NCBI GenBank assembly: GCA_016284355.1 | Contig: JAEEOQ010000094.1 | Span: 1 to 44,548 of the forward strand | DNA: 44,548 nucleotides | Origin: Lachnospiraceae bacterium | Lineage (GTDB): Bacteria > Bacillota > Clostridia > Lachnospirales > Lachnospiraceae | Direction: 5' to 3' | Shown: in pieces, positions 1 through 7,098 of the stretch | How the letters are laid out: each line of letters opens with the position of its first letter | Numbering within the stretch: position 1 is the first letter of the stretch | Translations under genes and position numbers: made by a program | The notes under the pieces: model-generated | What the model was told of the DNA's origin: nothing | The model's input: the letters and a program-made list of their open reading frames with translations, nothing else | The model's database searches: none

Positions 1-1
1 T

Positions 2-250
2 GAACACACCAGATACGAAGACGGAAATATAACAGGCGGCGAAGTGATAAGTGCCATAACCGCATTGCAGAAAAAGGTAAGCGTAACGGTAAATAACGGC
101 GGAAATGTCAACACCTACAGAGGCACTTTTACAAAAGAAGGAAATAAGCCCGGGAATACCGGATATGTGGCTCTTTCATATATTTACAGCGGAAGTGTAA
201 AAAGGGACGCCAAGGGAGTTATAAATGAGATCGTTTTTACAAAAAAATAG
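2..250 (+). CDS. C-terminal fragment of an unidentified small protein, cut by window start
   Basis: The frame is open from base 2 to the TAA at 248-250, giving the last 82 residues of a protein whose start lies outside the window. A GTG at 44 is only an internal codon. The visible part has a GGEVISAI segment followed by alternating polar and beta-prone stretches, and ends in GVINEIVFTKK. That ending resembles small prepilin-like (TadE/Flp-type) proteins I have seen in Clostridia, but the diagnostic N-terminal membrane helix is missing, so this is only a guess. The last 26 bases overlap the start of the next gene in another frame, which suggests translational coupling and a shared operon. Confidence 0.6.
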   Translation, partial: EHTRYEDGNITGGEVISAITALQKKVSVTVNNGGNVNTYRGTFTKEGNKPGNTGYVALSYIYSGSVKRDAKGVINEIVFTKK

Positions 251-3119
251 ATGGGTGATCCCTGCGACGGCCTGTTTAGTGAGCTTTATCATTGCCCTTT
301 TGTCTGGGGTAAAAGGCAGCAAAGCCGAGATCATACTTAAAGCAGATAAAGACGGCAACATAACCTGGGAGAGTGAGCCTACCATGGCTACAAGTGGTAT
401 CAGATGGGAAACTGCAGGTTATCTTATCTACACCACAAAAACTCCCGACGGTGACCCGAAATCTTCAGGGCTCCCATTTGCAAGGATCTTAGCTGATGAG
501 GAGCATGTAAAAACGGAAACTAAATATAACTCTGCTAAAGACAAGTACATAACCACAAACATCATAGATGCGGACTACATAAAGAAAGCCATAACAGGCA
601 ACAAAGAGCTTTATGCCGCATTTATGAAAAATGTGGCAGCAGGTAACAACACCCTTTATCTTAATTCATTTTTCAGAGTTTACAGCCTTTCTAACGGAAA
701 AAAAACAGTATTAAAAGACAATATATATAGCAGAAGTGAGATAAAAAAGGCCCAGAGCTGGAGAAACCCAAATGAGTGGGACACGGGGCGCGGATATTTT
801 AACGTAAAGGTTGAATATAAGGTAACAAGCAATGCATACGTAAAGATCGCTGATGCCTATGGAAATTACTTAAAAGACCCTTATCTTGCGTTTGATAAGG
901 GAAATGTTGTTTATGTGGGAGATAAGGTAGATGTTAACCTGCCCTTAGAAGTTATTGCAGGAGGAAAAGTTTATACCCTTTACCGAAGTTATTATTATGA
1001 GAATACAGATTCTTCGGAGAAAAAGGATGACGTGAGGATTACTTCAGATAAAGAAGGTACCCTAAAGAAAAAGATCAAGCTTGGTCTAAGGTATGCTATG
1101 GTAGTGGGAAGGTATAAAGAAAAGAATACCACAGCTGAAAATGAAGACAGCATAGAAAACGAGCTTAATGAGCCTTCTGTCACTGCAAGTATAAGAAGCG
1201 ATATCTACGAAGTTACAAGGGGAATACCGGGAAGTGAAAGCGTGTATCTTAAGGCCGGCGCCGACAGATACATATACAGCTACAGGCTTGATAATAAGAC
1301 AGGCAAAAACACGTACCAAGCTACCGGAAAGATAACATGGAACCTTACCTATACCACGGGAGAAGGGGAAGATGAGGAAACTCATAACGATACCGTAGTT
1401 ATGACATACCCCGTTACCCTTACAAGAGAATATTCCTACTGGGAGATAGGAGAGCTTACTGTATATGCACCAAGCAATATAACGGCTGAAAACGGGGCAG
1501 TAGCAGGGGGAAAGCTTTTTGCAGGGTTTGATCCGGGTGCATACCCTTCTGTTAATTATAAGCAGTTAGGTGGTATGGCATCTCACGTAAAAAAACCTGA
1601 CAAGGCAGATAAAGTAATAGATCTTGGAACGCGAAGCTACGAGGGGCAAAGCCCGCCACCTGTATCTGTGTTTGAAGAAGTAAATGCGCTTGTGGGGGAA
1701 TGCACGGTAACAAACGATACGCTTATGTTAGATGGCGTAAGCATACTGTCAGGCAGCGGGAAAAAGACGGCACCGGCCCCAGGTCAGGGCCCGGGAACCC
1801 CTGGAAAGAGCGAGACGGTAAGCAACGCGTATATCATTGATCCCGCTCGTGCCAATGAAGAGTACGGCTCGGCGGCAACACTGACATATAAGAAAATTGC
1901 TGCCGTGGCATCAAATTCACCTGCCACAATAAGTGTAGATATAGAAGACATAAACTCTGTAACGGTACATACCCCTGTATTTGTTAAGGGAAGCATAAAA
2001 GACGCTACGCGTTTTTGCCAGCTGGTAAGCCCAGACGCGTCAAGGTTTCAGATGGTACTTGATAGATTCTTTGGCGTAAGCCTTACAAATTATGGCCCCC
2101 ACAGAGCACTGCCGGGGTATGGCCTTCGGGATTACGGAAGATATGCCGCCGCAAATGAGGTCAGCTTTCCTTTTAATGTAAAGGAGGGGGAAAAGGTAAT
2201 ACCTGCGGGTACCTGGCAGTCTCTGAATTCTGAGAAGACCTACTATATTCCGATAACCGTAAGGGAGGGGGATTACACCGTTAAATTCAGGAGCATTGCT
2301 ATAAATGCATATCCAAACGGAAAAGAAGATAGCGAGGAGCAATATGCAAATCTAGAAATGTCTGATTATACCGCGACCGACTATATAGATGTACATATAA
2401 GCGGAAGACTGTATGACCTGACACTTACAGACATTAACGATATGCATTTATCTGCTCCTGTCGGAGATAAAGACAGAAACGGAGAGCGCACAGGGCAATC
2501 ATTAAAAGAGCTTGTACCATTTACAGACGGAGACGTAAGCCTTGGGGCATCGCAAGGCATCTTAAAAAGAGGATACAGATTTGAATACAGTGTAAATACC
2601 TTAGGCGAATATGGAAACGAAGAAGAAGGCATAGTGATAGAACCAAGCTTTTACGTAATAGGTAGAGACGGCAAAGGCCGCATACCTGTAGATGTATACA
2701 GAACGGATAAAAAGGCGGATGAGCCGGTTTATCTTACGAAGGAAAAGGCAAAAGACTTGGAAGAAGGACGGGTAGTAACCTGGAGCGGAAGCTATGAAAT
2801 ACCTGATGATATTTTGGTTACGCCAAAGGGCTTTGATCTAAACGGATTTTTTGCTGCGGAAGGCCACATAACAGGCAGAGAACCTGTTTTTATAAGAAAA
2901 GGATATCTTCTTGTGAGCTTTGATGTCTACGCCTTAAAGGATGGCAAAAAGCGCCTGACATTATCGGCAGGTTCCTGTAAAATGTGGGAACTGCAGGGAG
3001 GTATCAAGACCAAAACCGATATATATGGAAACACATTTGAATTTACAAGCGGAGACTTTGTGCTTTACGACCTTCAAAAAAGCCTGAATGAAGACGTAAA
3101 AGTGGTAGTGATATATTAG
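225..3119 (+). CDS. Large secreted protein of unknown function, 964 aa
   Basis: The ATG at 225 follows an AAGGGAG ribosome site six bases upstream and lies inside the end of the preceding gene. The N-terminus is a signal peptide or membrane anchor: basic residues, a hydrophobic core at about residues 10-30, and a possible cleavage after GSKA. The rest is rich in Tyr, Thr and Lys and looks like beta-sandwich extracellular domains. A Gly/Pro linker at about residues 510-530 separates two halves. No LPXTG sorting motif, transmembrane C-terminus or catalytic motif was found. The phrase ATSGIRWETAGY near residue 58 suggests a conserved domain-of-unknown-function family in Lachnospiraceae, but I cannot assign it. 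Together with the overlapping upstream gene it is probably part of a surface or pilus-like locus extending left of the window. Confidence 0.75.
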   Translation: MRSFLQKNRWVIPATACLVSFIIALLSGVKGSKAEIILKADKDGNITWESEPTMATSGIRWETAGYLIYTTKTPDGDPKSSGLPFARILADEEHVKTETKYNSAKDKYITTNIIDADYIKKAITGNKELYAAFMKNVAAGNNTLYLNSFFRVYSLSNGKKTVLKDNIYSRSEIKKAQSWRNPNEWDTGRGYFNVKVEYKVTSNAYVKIADAYGNYLKDPYLAFDKGNVVYVGDKVDVNLPLEVIAGGKVYTLYRSYYYENTDSSEKKDDVRITSDKEGTLKKKIKLGLRYAMVVGRYKEKNTTAENEDSIENELNEPSVTASIRSDIYEVTRGIPGSESVYLKAGADRYIYSYRLDNKTGKNTYQATGKITWNLTYTTGEGEDEETHNDTVVMTYPVTLTREYSYWEIGELTVYAPSNITAENGAVAGGKLFAGFDPGAYPSVNYKQLGGMASHVKKPDKADKVIDLGTRSYEGQSPPPVSVFEEVNALVGECTVTNDTLMLDGVSILSGSGKKTAPAPGQGPGTPGKSETVSNAYIIDPARANEEYGSAATLTYKKIAAVASNSPATISVDIEDINSVTVHTPVFVKGSIKDATRFCQLVSPDASRFQMVLDRFFGVSLTNYGPHRALPGYGLRDYGRYAAANEVSFPFNVKEGEKVIPAGTWQSLNSEKTYYIPITVREGDYTVKFRSIAINAYPNGKEDSEEQYANLEMSDYTATDYIDVHISGRLYDLTLTDINDMHLSAPVGDKDRNGERTGQSLKELVPFTDGDVSLGASQGILKRGYRFEYSVNTLGEYGNEEEGIVIEPSFYVIGRDGKGRIPVDVYRTDKKADEPVYLTKEKAKDLEEGRVVTWSGSYEIPDDILVTPKGFDLNGFFAAEGHITGREPVFIRKGYLLVSFDVYALKDGKKRLTLSAGSCKMWELQGGIKTKTDIYGNTFEFTSGDFVLYDLQKSLNEDVKVVVIY

Positions 3120-3131
3120 GGCGTAAAAAAA

Positions 3132-3157
3132 TCAGCCGGTCCGAAAGGACCGGCTGA
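3132..3157. terminator. Bidirectional terminator between the secreted-protein gene and queA
   Basis: An 11-bp perfect stem (3132-3142 with 3147-3157) is closed by a GAAA loop. The left flank is a run of seven A (3125-3131), which gives a strong U-tract for queA transcripts. The right flank is a weaker T-rich stretch for the plus-strand gene. Confidence 0.9.
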
Positions 3158-3164
3158 AATGTTA

Positions 3165-4190
3165 TTATTTTATAAACATTGCATCGCCGAAACTAAAGAA
3201 TCTGTATTTTTCTTCAACGGCGATTTTGTATGCGTTAAGAACATGATCTTTTCCTGCAAGCGCAGATACGAGCATAACCAGAGTTGATTCAGGAAGGTGG
3301 AAGTTGGTGATAAGGTTGTCAAGAACCTTAAACTTATACCCTGGGTAGATGAAGATGCCTGTGTTATCGTGTCCTGCATGAACTATTCCGTTTTCATCTG
3401 CCGCTGACTCTATTGTTCTGCAGCTTGTGGTTCCGACACAGATCACGCGGCCACCATTTTTCTTTGTGTCATTTATTATCTTAGCAGCTTCTTCTGTTAT
3501 CTGGTACTCTTCAACATGCATGTGGTGCTGCGTTACATCGTCTACCTTTACAGGTCTGAAGGTTCCAAGGCCAACGTGAAGAGTAACACTCGCGATCTTT
3601 ATTCCTTTATCTTCGATCTTTTTAAGAAGCTCTTTTGTGAAATGAAGACCTGCAGTAGGTGCAGCGGCAGAACCTTCAAACTTTGCGTATACTGTCTGAT
3701 ATCTGTCTTTGTCTTCAAGCTTGTGTGTTATATATGGAGGAAGAGGCATTTCTCCAAGCTTATCAAGTATTTCTTCAAAAATACCATCAAAGAAAAACTT
3801 AACGATTCTGTTTCCTTCTTCTACCACATCTACTATCTCTGCAGTAAGAAGACCGCCTCCGAAGATTATACGGGTACCGGTTTTTGCTTTTTTGCCCGGT
3901 TTAACGAGAGTCTCCCAGGTATCAGTACCTGTTCTTTTAAGAAGGAGAAGTTCTATCCTTGCGCCTGTTCCTTCTCTTTCTCCTATAAGTCTTGCGGGGA
4001 TAACCTTTGTATTGTTGATAACAAGGCAGTCACCCGGATTAAGATAGTCAATTATATCTGTAAATACATGGTGGCTAACCTCACCTGTTTCTTTATCAAG
4101 TACCATAAGCCTTGATGATGATCTGTCTGCAAGAGGATCTTGTGCTATAAGTTCTTCGGGCAGATCATAGTAAAAATCACTGGTTTTCAT
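3165..4190 (-). CDS. queA: tRNA preQ1(34) S-adenosylmethionine ribosyltransferase-isomerase QueA
   Basis: This 341-residue protein has the typical QueA length and sequence: [17 protein letters not shown] at the start, then [28 protein letters not shown] and GTFRPV motifs. QueA moves the ribosyl part of SAM onto preQ1 in the wobble position of GUN tRNAs, making epoxyqueuosine in the cytoplasm. The ATG at 4190 follows a GAAAGGAT ribosome site. The gene appears monocistronic, with its own promoter and a terminator shared with the opposing gene. No tgt or other queuosine gene is nearby. Confidence 0.95.
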   Translation of the reverse strand: MKTSDFYYDLPEELIAQDPLADRSSSRLMVLDKETGEVSHHVFTDIIDYLNPGDCLVINNTKVIPARLIGEREGTGARIELLLLKRTGTDTWETLVKPGKKAKTGTRIIFGGGLLTAEIVDVVEEGNRIVKFFFDGIFEEILDKLGEMPLPPYITHKLEDKDRYQTVYAKFEGSAAAPTAGLHFTKELLKKIEDKGIKIASVTLHVGLGTFRPVKVDDVTQHHMHVEEYQITEEAAKIINDTKKNGGRVICVGTTSCRTIESAADENGIVHAGHDNTGIFIYPGYKFKVLDNLITNFHLPESTLVMLVSALAGKDHVLNAYKIAVEEKYRFFSFGDAMFIK

Positions 4191-4248
4191 ATAAAAATCC
4201 TTTCGGTGAAAAACTACAAACTGAAAAGAGCGTAAAGCTCGATTTCAG

Positions 4249-4276
4249 ATTATACCATACATAAAAAATAGGTCAA
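4249..4276 (-). promoter_or_regulatory. queA promoter
   Basis: On the minus strand TTGACC (4276-4271), a 16-bp spacer and a perfect TATAAT (4254-4249) lie about 60 bp upstream of the queA ATG. Just downstream, 4221-4248 form a broken dyad (CTGAAA...TTTCAG outside, GAGC...GCTC inside) that overlaps the likely transcription start and could be an operator. Confidence 0.75.
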
Positions 4277-4287
4277 GAAGAAAAAAG

Positions 4288-6243
4288 TCAACCTTCGCAG
4301 ATCAAAGCTTCTTTGTCTTTAAATGCAAAACCAAGTCTGTGTATACGCCTTTTTTCTATACCTCTTGTAATGAGGTCTGTGGCATAATCCTTTTCTTCTA
4401 TTTGGGTAAGAGCCCGTTTGGCTGTGTCTTCCAGAGTCTTTTCTTTCTTTTCGTCAAATACTTTAAATTCCATAACAAAAGCCGGATCTGTATCGTTTCG
4501 CGGCTGCATAACCACGTCATACCTTCCGATACCGCTTTCACGGTTTGAAGTAATAATATACTTATTCTGACAACTTGCTATAAGTCCAAGTACAAGACCG
4601 TGATAAAAGTTTTCAGGAGCTGAATCTCCGCTTTTAGCTGCATCAAAGTAACTGATCGTGGAGTATAACATACCGTTAAGCGTTCTTGTTGCATGTTCAA
4701 ACTTTAAATTAAGAAGGTGATCAAGAAAATAGCCATAGTTGTCAATGGAGCCTGACACCATATATGCTATCTGATTTTTAAACATGGCTTTTGTTTCAAG
4801 ATTGGTTATGGTAATATCGCATTCAGTAAAGCCTTCGTAATCTATATGCGCGTTTTCAGCCTTAACGTAGCCTGTGGCAAGGAGAAGAGAGTAAAAACTG
4901 TTTGGATCTCCGTCAAGATATTGATATGCTATATATTCATTTATGGTTTTATGAATAGTTTTTCCGCTCATTAACTCCTCAAATTCAAGCTTGACGCTGA
5001 TAGGACACTTTCTGAGCAGTTCTGCTATAACAGAGTTGCTGCTTGTACCTATCCAATATGGAAAAAGAACTCGCCTGTTAATATAATTACAGATGGACCA
5101 GGGGTTATAAATATCTTTAGTTTTACCAAATATGAAACCGTCATACATTGCTTTAACTGCTTCAAATTCGTTTACATCCTGGCATTTAAGAGCATCTTTT
5201 ACTTCTTGCTCGGTAAAACCAAAACAATCTGTAAACTTATCTACAGTACAGGTATTTATACTGATGTTGTTCATGTCAGAAAATAATGAGTTCTTTGCAA
5301 CAACTGTAATACCGGTAACTATGGCTCTTTCGTAGTAATCATTACTTTTAAGAGTATGATTAATAAATTTCCTGTAGAAAACGATCATCTCATCAAAAAA
5401 GCCGTAAGCATAGCTTTCAGTAATAGGAGTGTCGTATTCGTCAATGAGGATATAGGGTTTAACTCCGTGATGGGTGTATAAAAGCTGGCAAAGATATTGA
5501 ATTAAGTTGAAGTGTTCGGAATCATCTTCATCCATTCGCTTGTTGATCATTTTTTTGACCATTGCTATGTCTTCTAATGAGAGTCTGTCACTTTCAAGCA
5601 AATAACTGTGTTTAAAAAAACAATTATAAATTTCGAAATTAATGGCTTCGAGTGCCGACTTCATATTAGCACCCTTTACACCGGCAAATGAAATAAAAAC
5701 TACCGGTCTGCTCCTAAAAAGAGAAGCGGTATGTAAGTCTTTGGCTACAGCAAGATCTTCAAAATCTTTAAAACTGCAGTTGCTGTTTGTGTCAAAAAAC
5801 TCTTTTACGGTACTTAAGAGGAGAGTCTTTCCGAACCTGCGCGGTCTTGTAATAAGAGTAACTTTTTCGCTTGTATTAAGCCACTCGTTAATAAAATATG
5901 TTTTATCGACATAGAAAAGATGGTTATAACAGAACTCGTCAAAAAGCTGATAACCAACACCTACATTTTCTGAAAGCCGGGGGTTATCTTTAAGAATAGA
6001 ATCAAGCTCTTTTAAATACGCCTGAAGGCGCTGCTTTTCAGCATTAAGTTTGTCTCTTTCTTCAAATTCGATAAGTATAGTCTCGCGGTCTTCTTTCTTT
6101 ACGTAAGTACTGACAGACTTGCCGCCTATAGTACGCTGGATATAAGGCTGCTCCTTGCCGTTTATTTTCTTATAGGTAAGAGTGCCTTTAGGTAGCTTTT
6201 CAAGTTTATATTCAATATCTACAAGTGTTTGCTTGATAGACAT
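4288..6243 (-). CDS. AAA-ATPase-like protein with C-terminal PD-(D/E)XK nuclease-like domain
   Basis: The 651-residue protein has three parts. Residues 1-90 hold a short beta-rich segment (KGTLTYKKINGK..., resembling small domains with a GKS-YV core) and a charged helix. Residues about 95-400 form an AAA-ATPase-like domain with the variant Walker A RPRRFGKT (133-140) and Walker B ILIDEYD (265-271). The C-terminus ends in a PD-(D/E)XK-like site with Asp576 in RYDVVM and Glu592/Lys594 in MEFKVF. This architecture (AAA-ATPase_like plus DUF1703/PDDEXK_9) is known in many copies in gut Bacteroidetes and Clostridia; its role is unsettled, with defence or DNA processing as guesses. It lies downstream of mazEF with no terminator between, but has its own strong promoter. 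Confidence 0.85.
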   Translation of the reverse strand: MSIKQTLVDIEYKLEKLPKGTLTYKKINGKEQPYIQRTIGGKSVSTYVKKEDRETILIEFEERDKLNAEKQRLQAYLKELDSILKDNPRLSENVGVGYQLFDEFCYNHLFYVDKTYFINEWLNTSEKVTLITRPRRFGKTLLLSTVKEFFDTNSNCSFKDFEDLAVAKDLHTASLFRSRPVVFISFAGVKGANMKSALEAINFEIYNCFFKHSYLLESDRLSLEDIAMVKKMINKRMDEDDSEHFNLIQYLCQLLYTHHGVKPYILIDEYDTPITESYAYGFFDEMIVFYRKFINHTLKSNDYYERAIVTGITVVAKNSLFSDMNNISINTCTVDKFTDCFGFTEQEVKDALKCQDVNEFEAVKAMYDGFIFGKTKDIYNPWSICNYINRRVLFPYWIGTSSNSVIAELLRKCPISVKLEFEELMSGKTIHKTINEYIAYQYLDGDPNSFYSLLLATGYVKAENAHIDYEGFTECDITITNLETKAMFKNQIAYMVSGSIDNYGYFLDHLLNLKFEHATRTLNGMLYSTISYFDAAKSGDSAPENFYHGLVLGLIASCQNKYIITSNRESGIGRYDVVMQPRNDTDPAFVMEFKVFDEKKEKTLEDTAKRALTQIEEKDYATDLITRGIEKRRIHRLGFAFKDKEALICEG

Positions 6244-6263
6244 ACGCGAAACCCCCTTATAAA

Positions 6264-6306
6264 ATGGTTACGATTGGTTATGACTATTATAACCATTTAT
6301 AACCAT
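6264..6306. repeat. 43-bp dyad of four ATGGTTA(T/C)-type half-sites (putative operator)
   Basis: Two ATGGTTA-like sites on the plus strand (6264-6271, 6274-6281) mirror two ATAACCAT sites (6289-6296, 6299-6306). Sites within each arm are 10 bp apart, one helical turn, and the whole is symmetric about 6285. It covers the -10 and spacer of the promoter of the AAA/nuclease gene, as expected for a repressor operator. The binding protein is unknown. Confidence 0.75.
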
Positions 6307-6314
6307 TCTGTCAA
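6286..6314 (-). promoter_or_regulatory. Consensus sigma-A promoter of the AAA/nuclease gene
   Basis: TTGACA (6314-6309), a 17-bp spacer and TATAAT (6291-6286) on the minus strand match consensus exactly. The start codon lies about 40 bp downstream and the mazF stop codon about 26 bp upstream. A fully consensus promoter buried in a symmetric repeat suggests tight repression. Confidence 0.85.
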
Positions 6315-6339
6315 TCGAGGTGAAATTACCATTCGTTGT

Positions 6340-6648
6340 TTAGTCATATTCAAAAACACCCTGCAAGGCGTCTGATACTTCCATTATGTCGCCATAGGGA
6401 AGATGATCGGCCTTAGTGCAAGCTCTTGCAGAAGGGTCTATCAGTTTTATCTGCTCGCATATAACTGTGCCTGAAAAGCCTTTTTGCCCTGAAACCTTTA
6501 TGTGGAGGGGCCCCGGATTTGAAGCCTTGATAACGGGACAGACATGGAACATGCCGGTAGCTTTAATAAAGGCATTCTTGCTTACTATAATAAAGTGAGC
6601 ATTTTTGATATCATTTATCTTGATTATATTTCCCTGCTCAAAGGTCAT
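6340..6648 (-). CDS. mazF: MazF/PemK-family toxin
   Basis: This 102-residue protein begins FEQGNIIKIN, continues with a HFIIVSKNAF beta strand, CPVI, and CEQIKLIDPSARA, and ends in DIMEVSDALQGVFEYD. That order matches the short PemK/MazF family, mRNA endoribonucleases that inhibit growth when not bound by antitoxin. Compared with E. coli MazF the loop carrying EQxGxRP is missing and the catalytic Thr is not obvious, so cleavage activity is uncertain, although this divergent subgroup is common in Clostridia. The start overlaps the mazE stop by four bases (ATGA), the usual coupling of antitoxin and toxin. Confidence 0.85.
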   Translation of the reverse strand: MTFEQGNIIKINDIKNAHFIIVSKNAFIKATGMFHVCPVIKASNPGPLHIKVSGQKGFSGTVICEQIKLIDPSARACTKADHLPYGDIMEVSDALQGVFEYD

Positions 6649-6887
6649 AGCATTTCCCTTCCCTTAGGCTCACCCCAGTCAAATTCCGTAATCTCGATCT
6701 TGCCGTTGTATTCTGCAAGCCTCTCTTCAAATGTTTTGTGCTTGAATGCTTTTTTTAGCACAATAGTATCGTCTTTTACAAGAATATCCAGAACATCAGA
6801 ACTTTTTAAATCTAATGCCTTCAAAATATCCTTTGGAATCCTGATGCCCTGACTGTTGCCCCAGGCACGAATAGCAACCTGTTCCAT
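6645..6887 (-). CDS. mazE: MazE-type antitoxin, AbrB/SpoVT DNA-binding fold
   Basis: The 80-residue protein starts with the swapped-hairpin AbrB signature (AIRAWGNSQGIRIPKDIL, then LDLKSSDVLDI and a DDTIVLKKA strand). The acidic C-terminal tail would wrap MazF. MazE proteins bind their own promoter and neutralise the toxin. The ATG at 6887 follows a strong AAGGAGG site. It is the first gene of a mazE-mazF pair transcribed leftward. Confidence 0.88.
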   Translation of the reverse strand: MEQVAIRAWGNSQGIRIPKDILKALDLKSSDVLDILVKDDTIVLKKAFKHKTFEERLAEYNGKIEITEFDWGEPKGREML

Positions 6888-6920
6888 ATCGCTGTACCTC
6901 CTTCATTAATATTCACGTAT

Positions 6921-6953
6921 ATACATTATACATTGTAATCTGTTTAATTTCAA
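6921..6953 (-). promoter_or_regulatory. mazEF promoter with tandem 7-bp repeat over the -10
   Basis: On the minus strand TTGAAA (6953-6948), a 17-bp spacer and TATAAT (6930-6925) precede mazE by about 40 bp. On the plus strand two head-to-tail ATACATT copies (6921-6927, 6928-6934) cover the -10, a likely site for MazE-type autorepression. Confidence 0.75.
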
Positions 6954-7098
6954 TCGATTTAGTCCTTATGATTGCCATTCGTTCCTTTATTTTGCATTTC
7001 GTTACTTTTTTGTTGACCAAGGGAGTAATTAGTGATACGCTAAAATGCGAAGAAAAGTTGGAATGCCTTTTGCTAACGTGTAGTTACGGAGAAAAACG

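Noticed and set aside
3516-4115. 199-residue plus-strand frame across queA
   Set aside because: It is antisense to a well-supported gene, has a cysteine-rich random composition and no ribosome site.
4191-4260. preQ1 riboswitch before queA
   Set aside because: No preQ1-type pseudoknot sequence was found; only a short dyad near the promoter.
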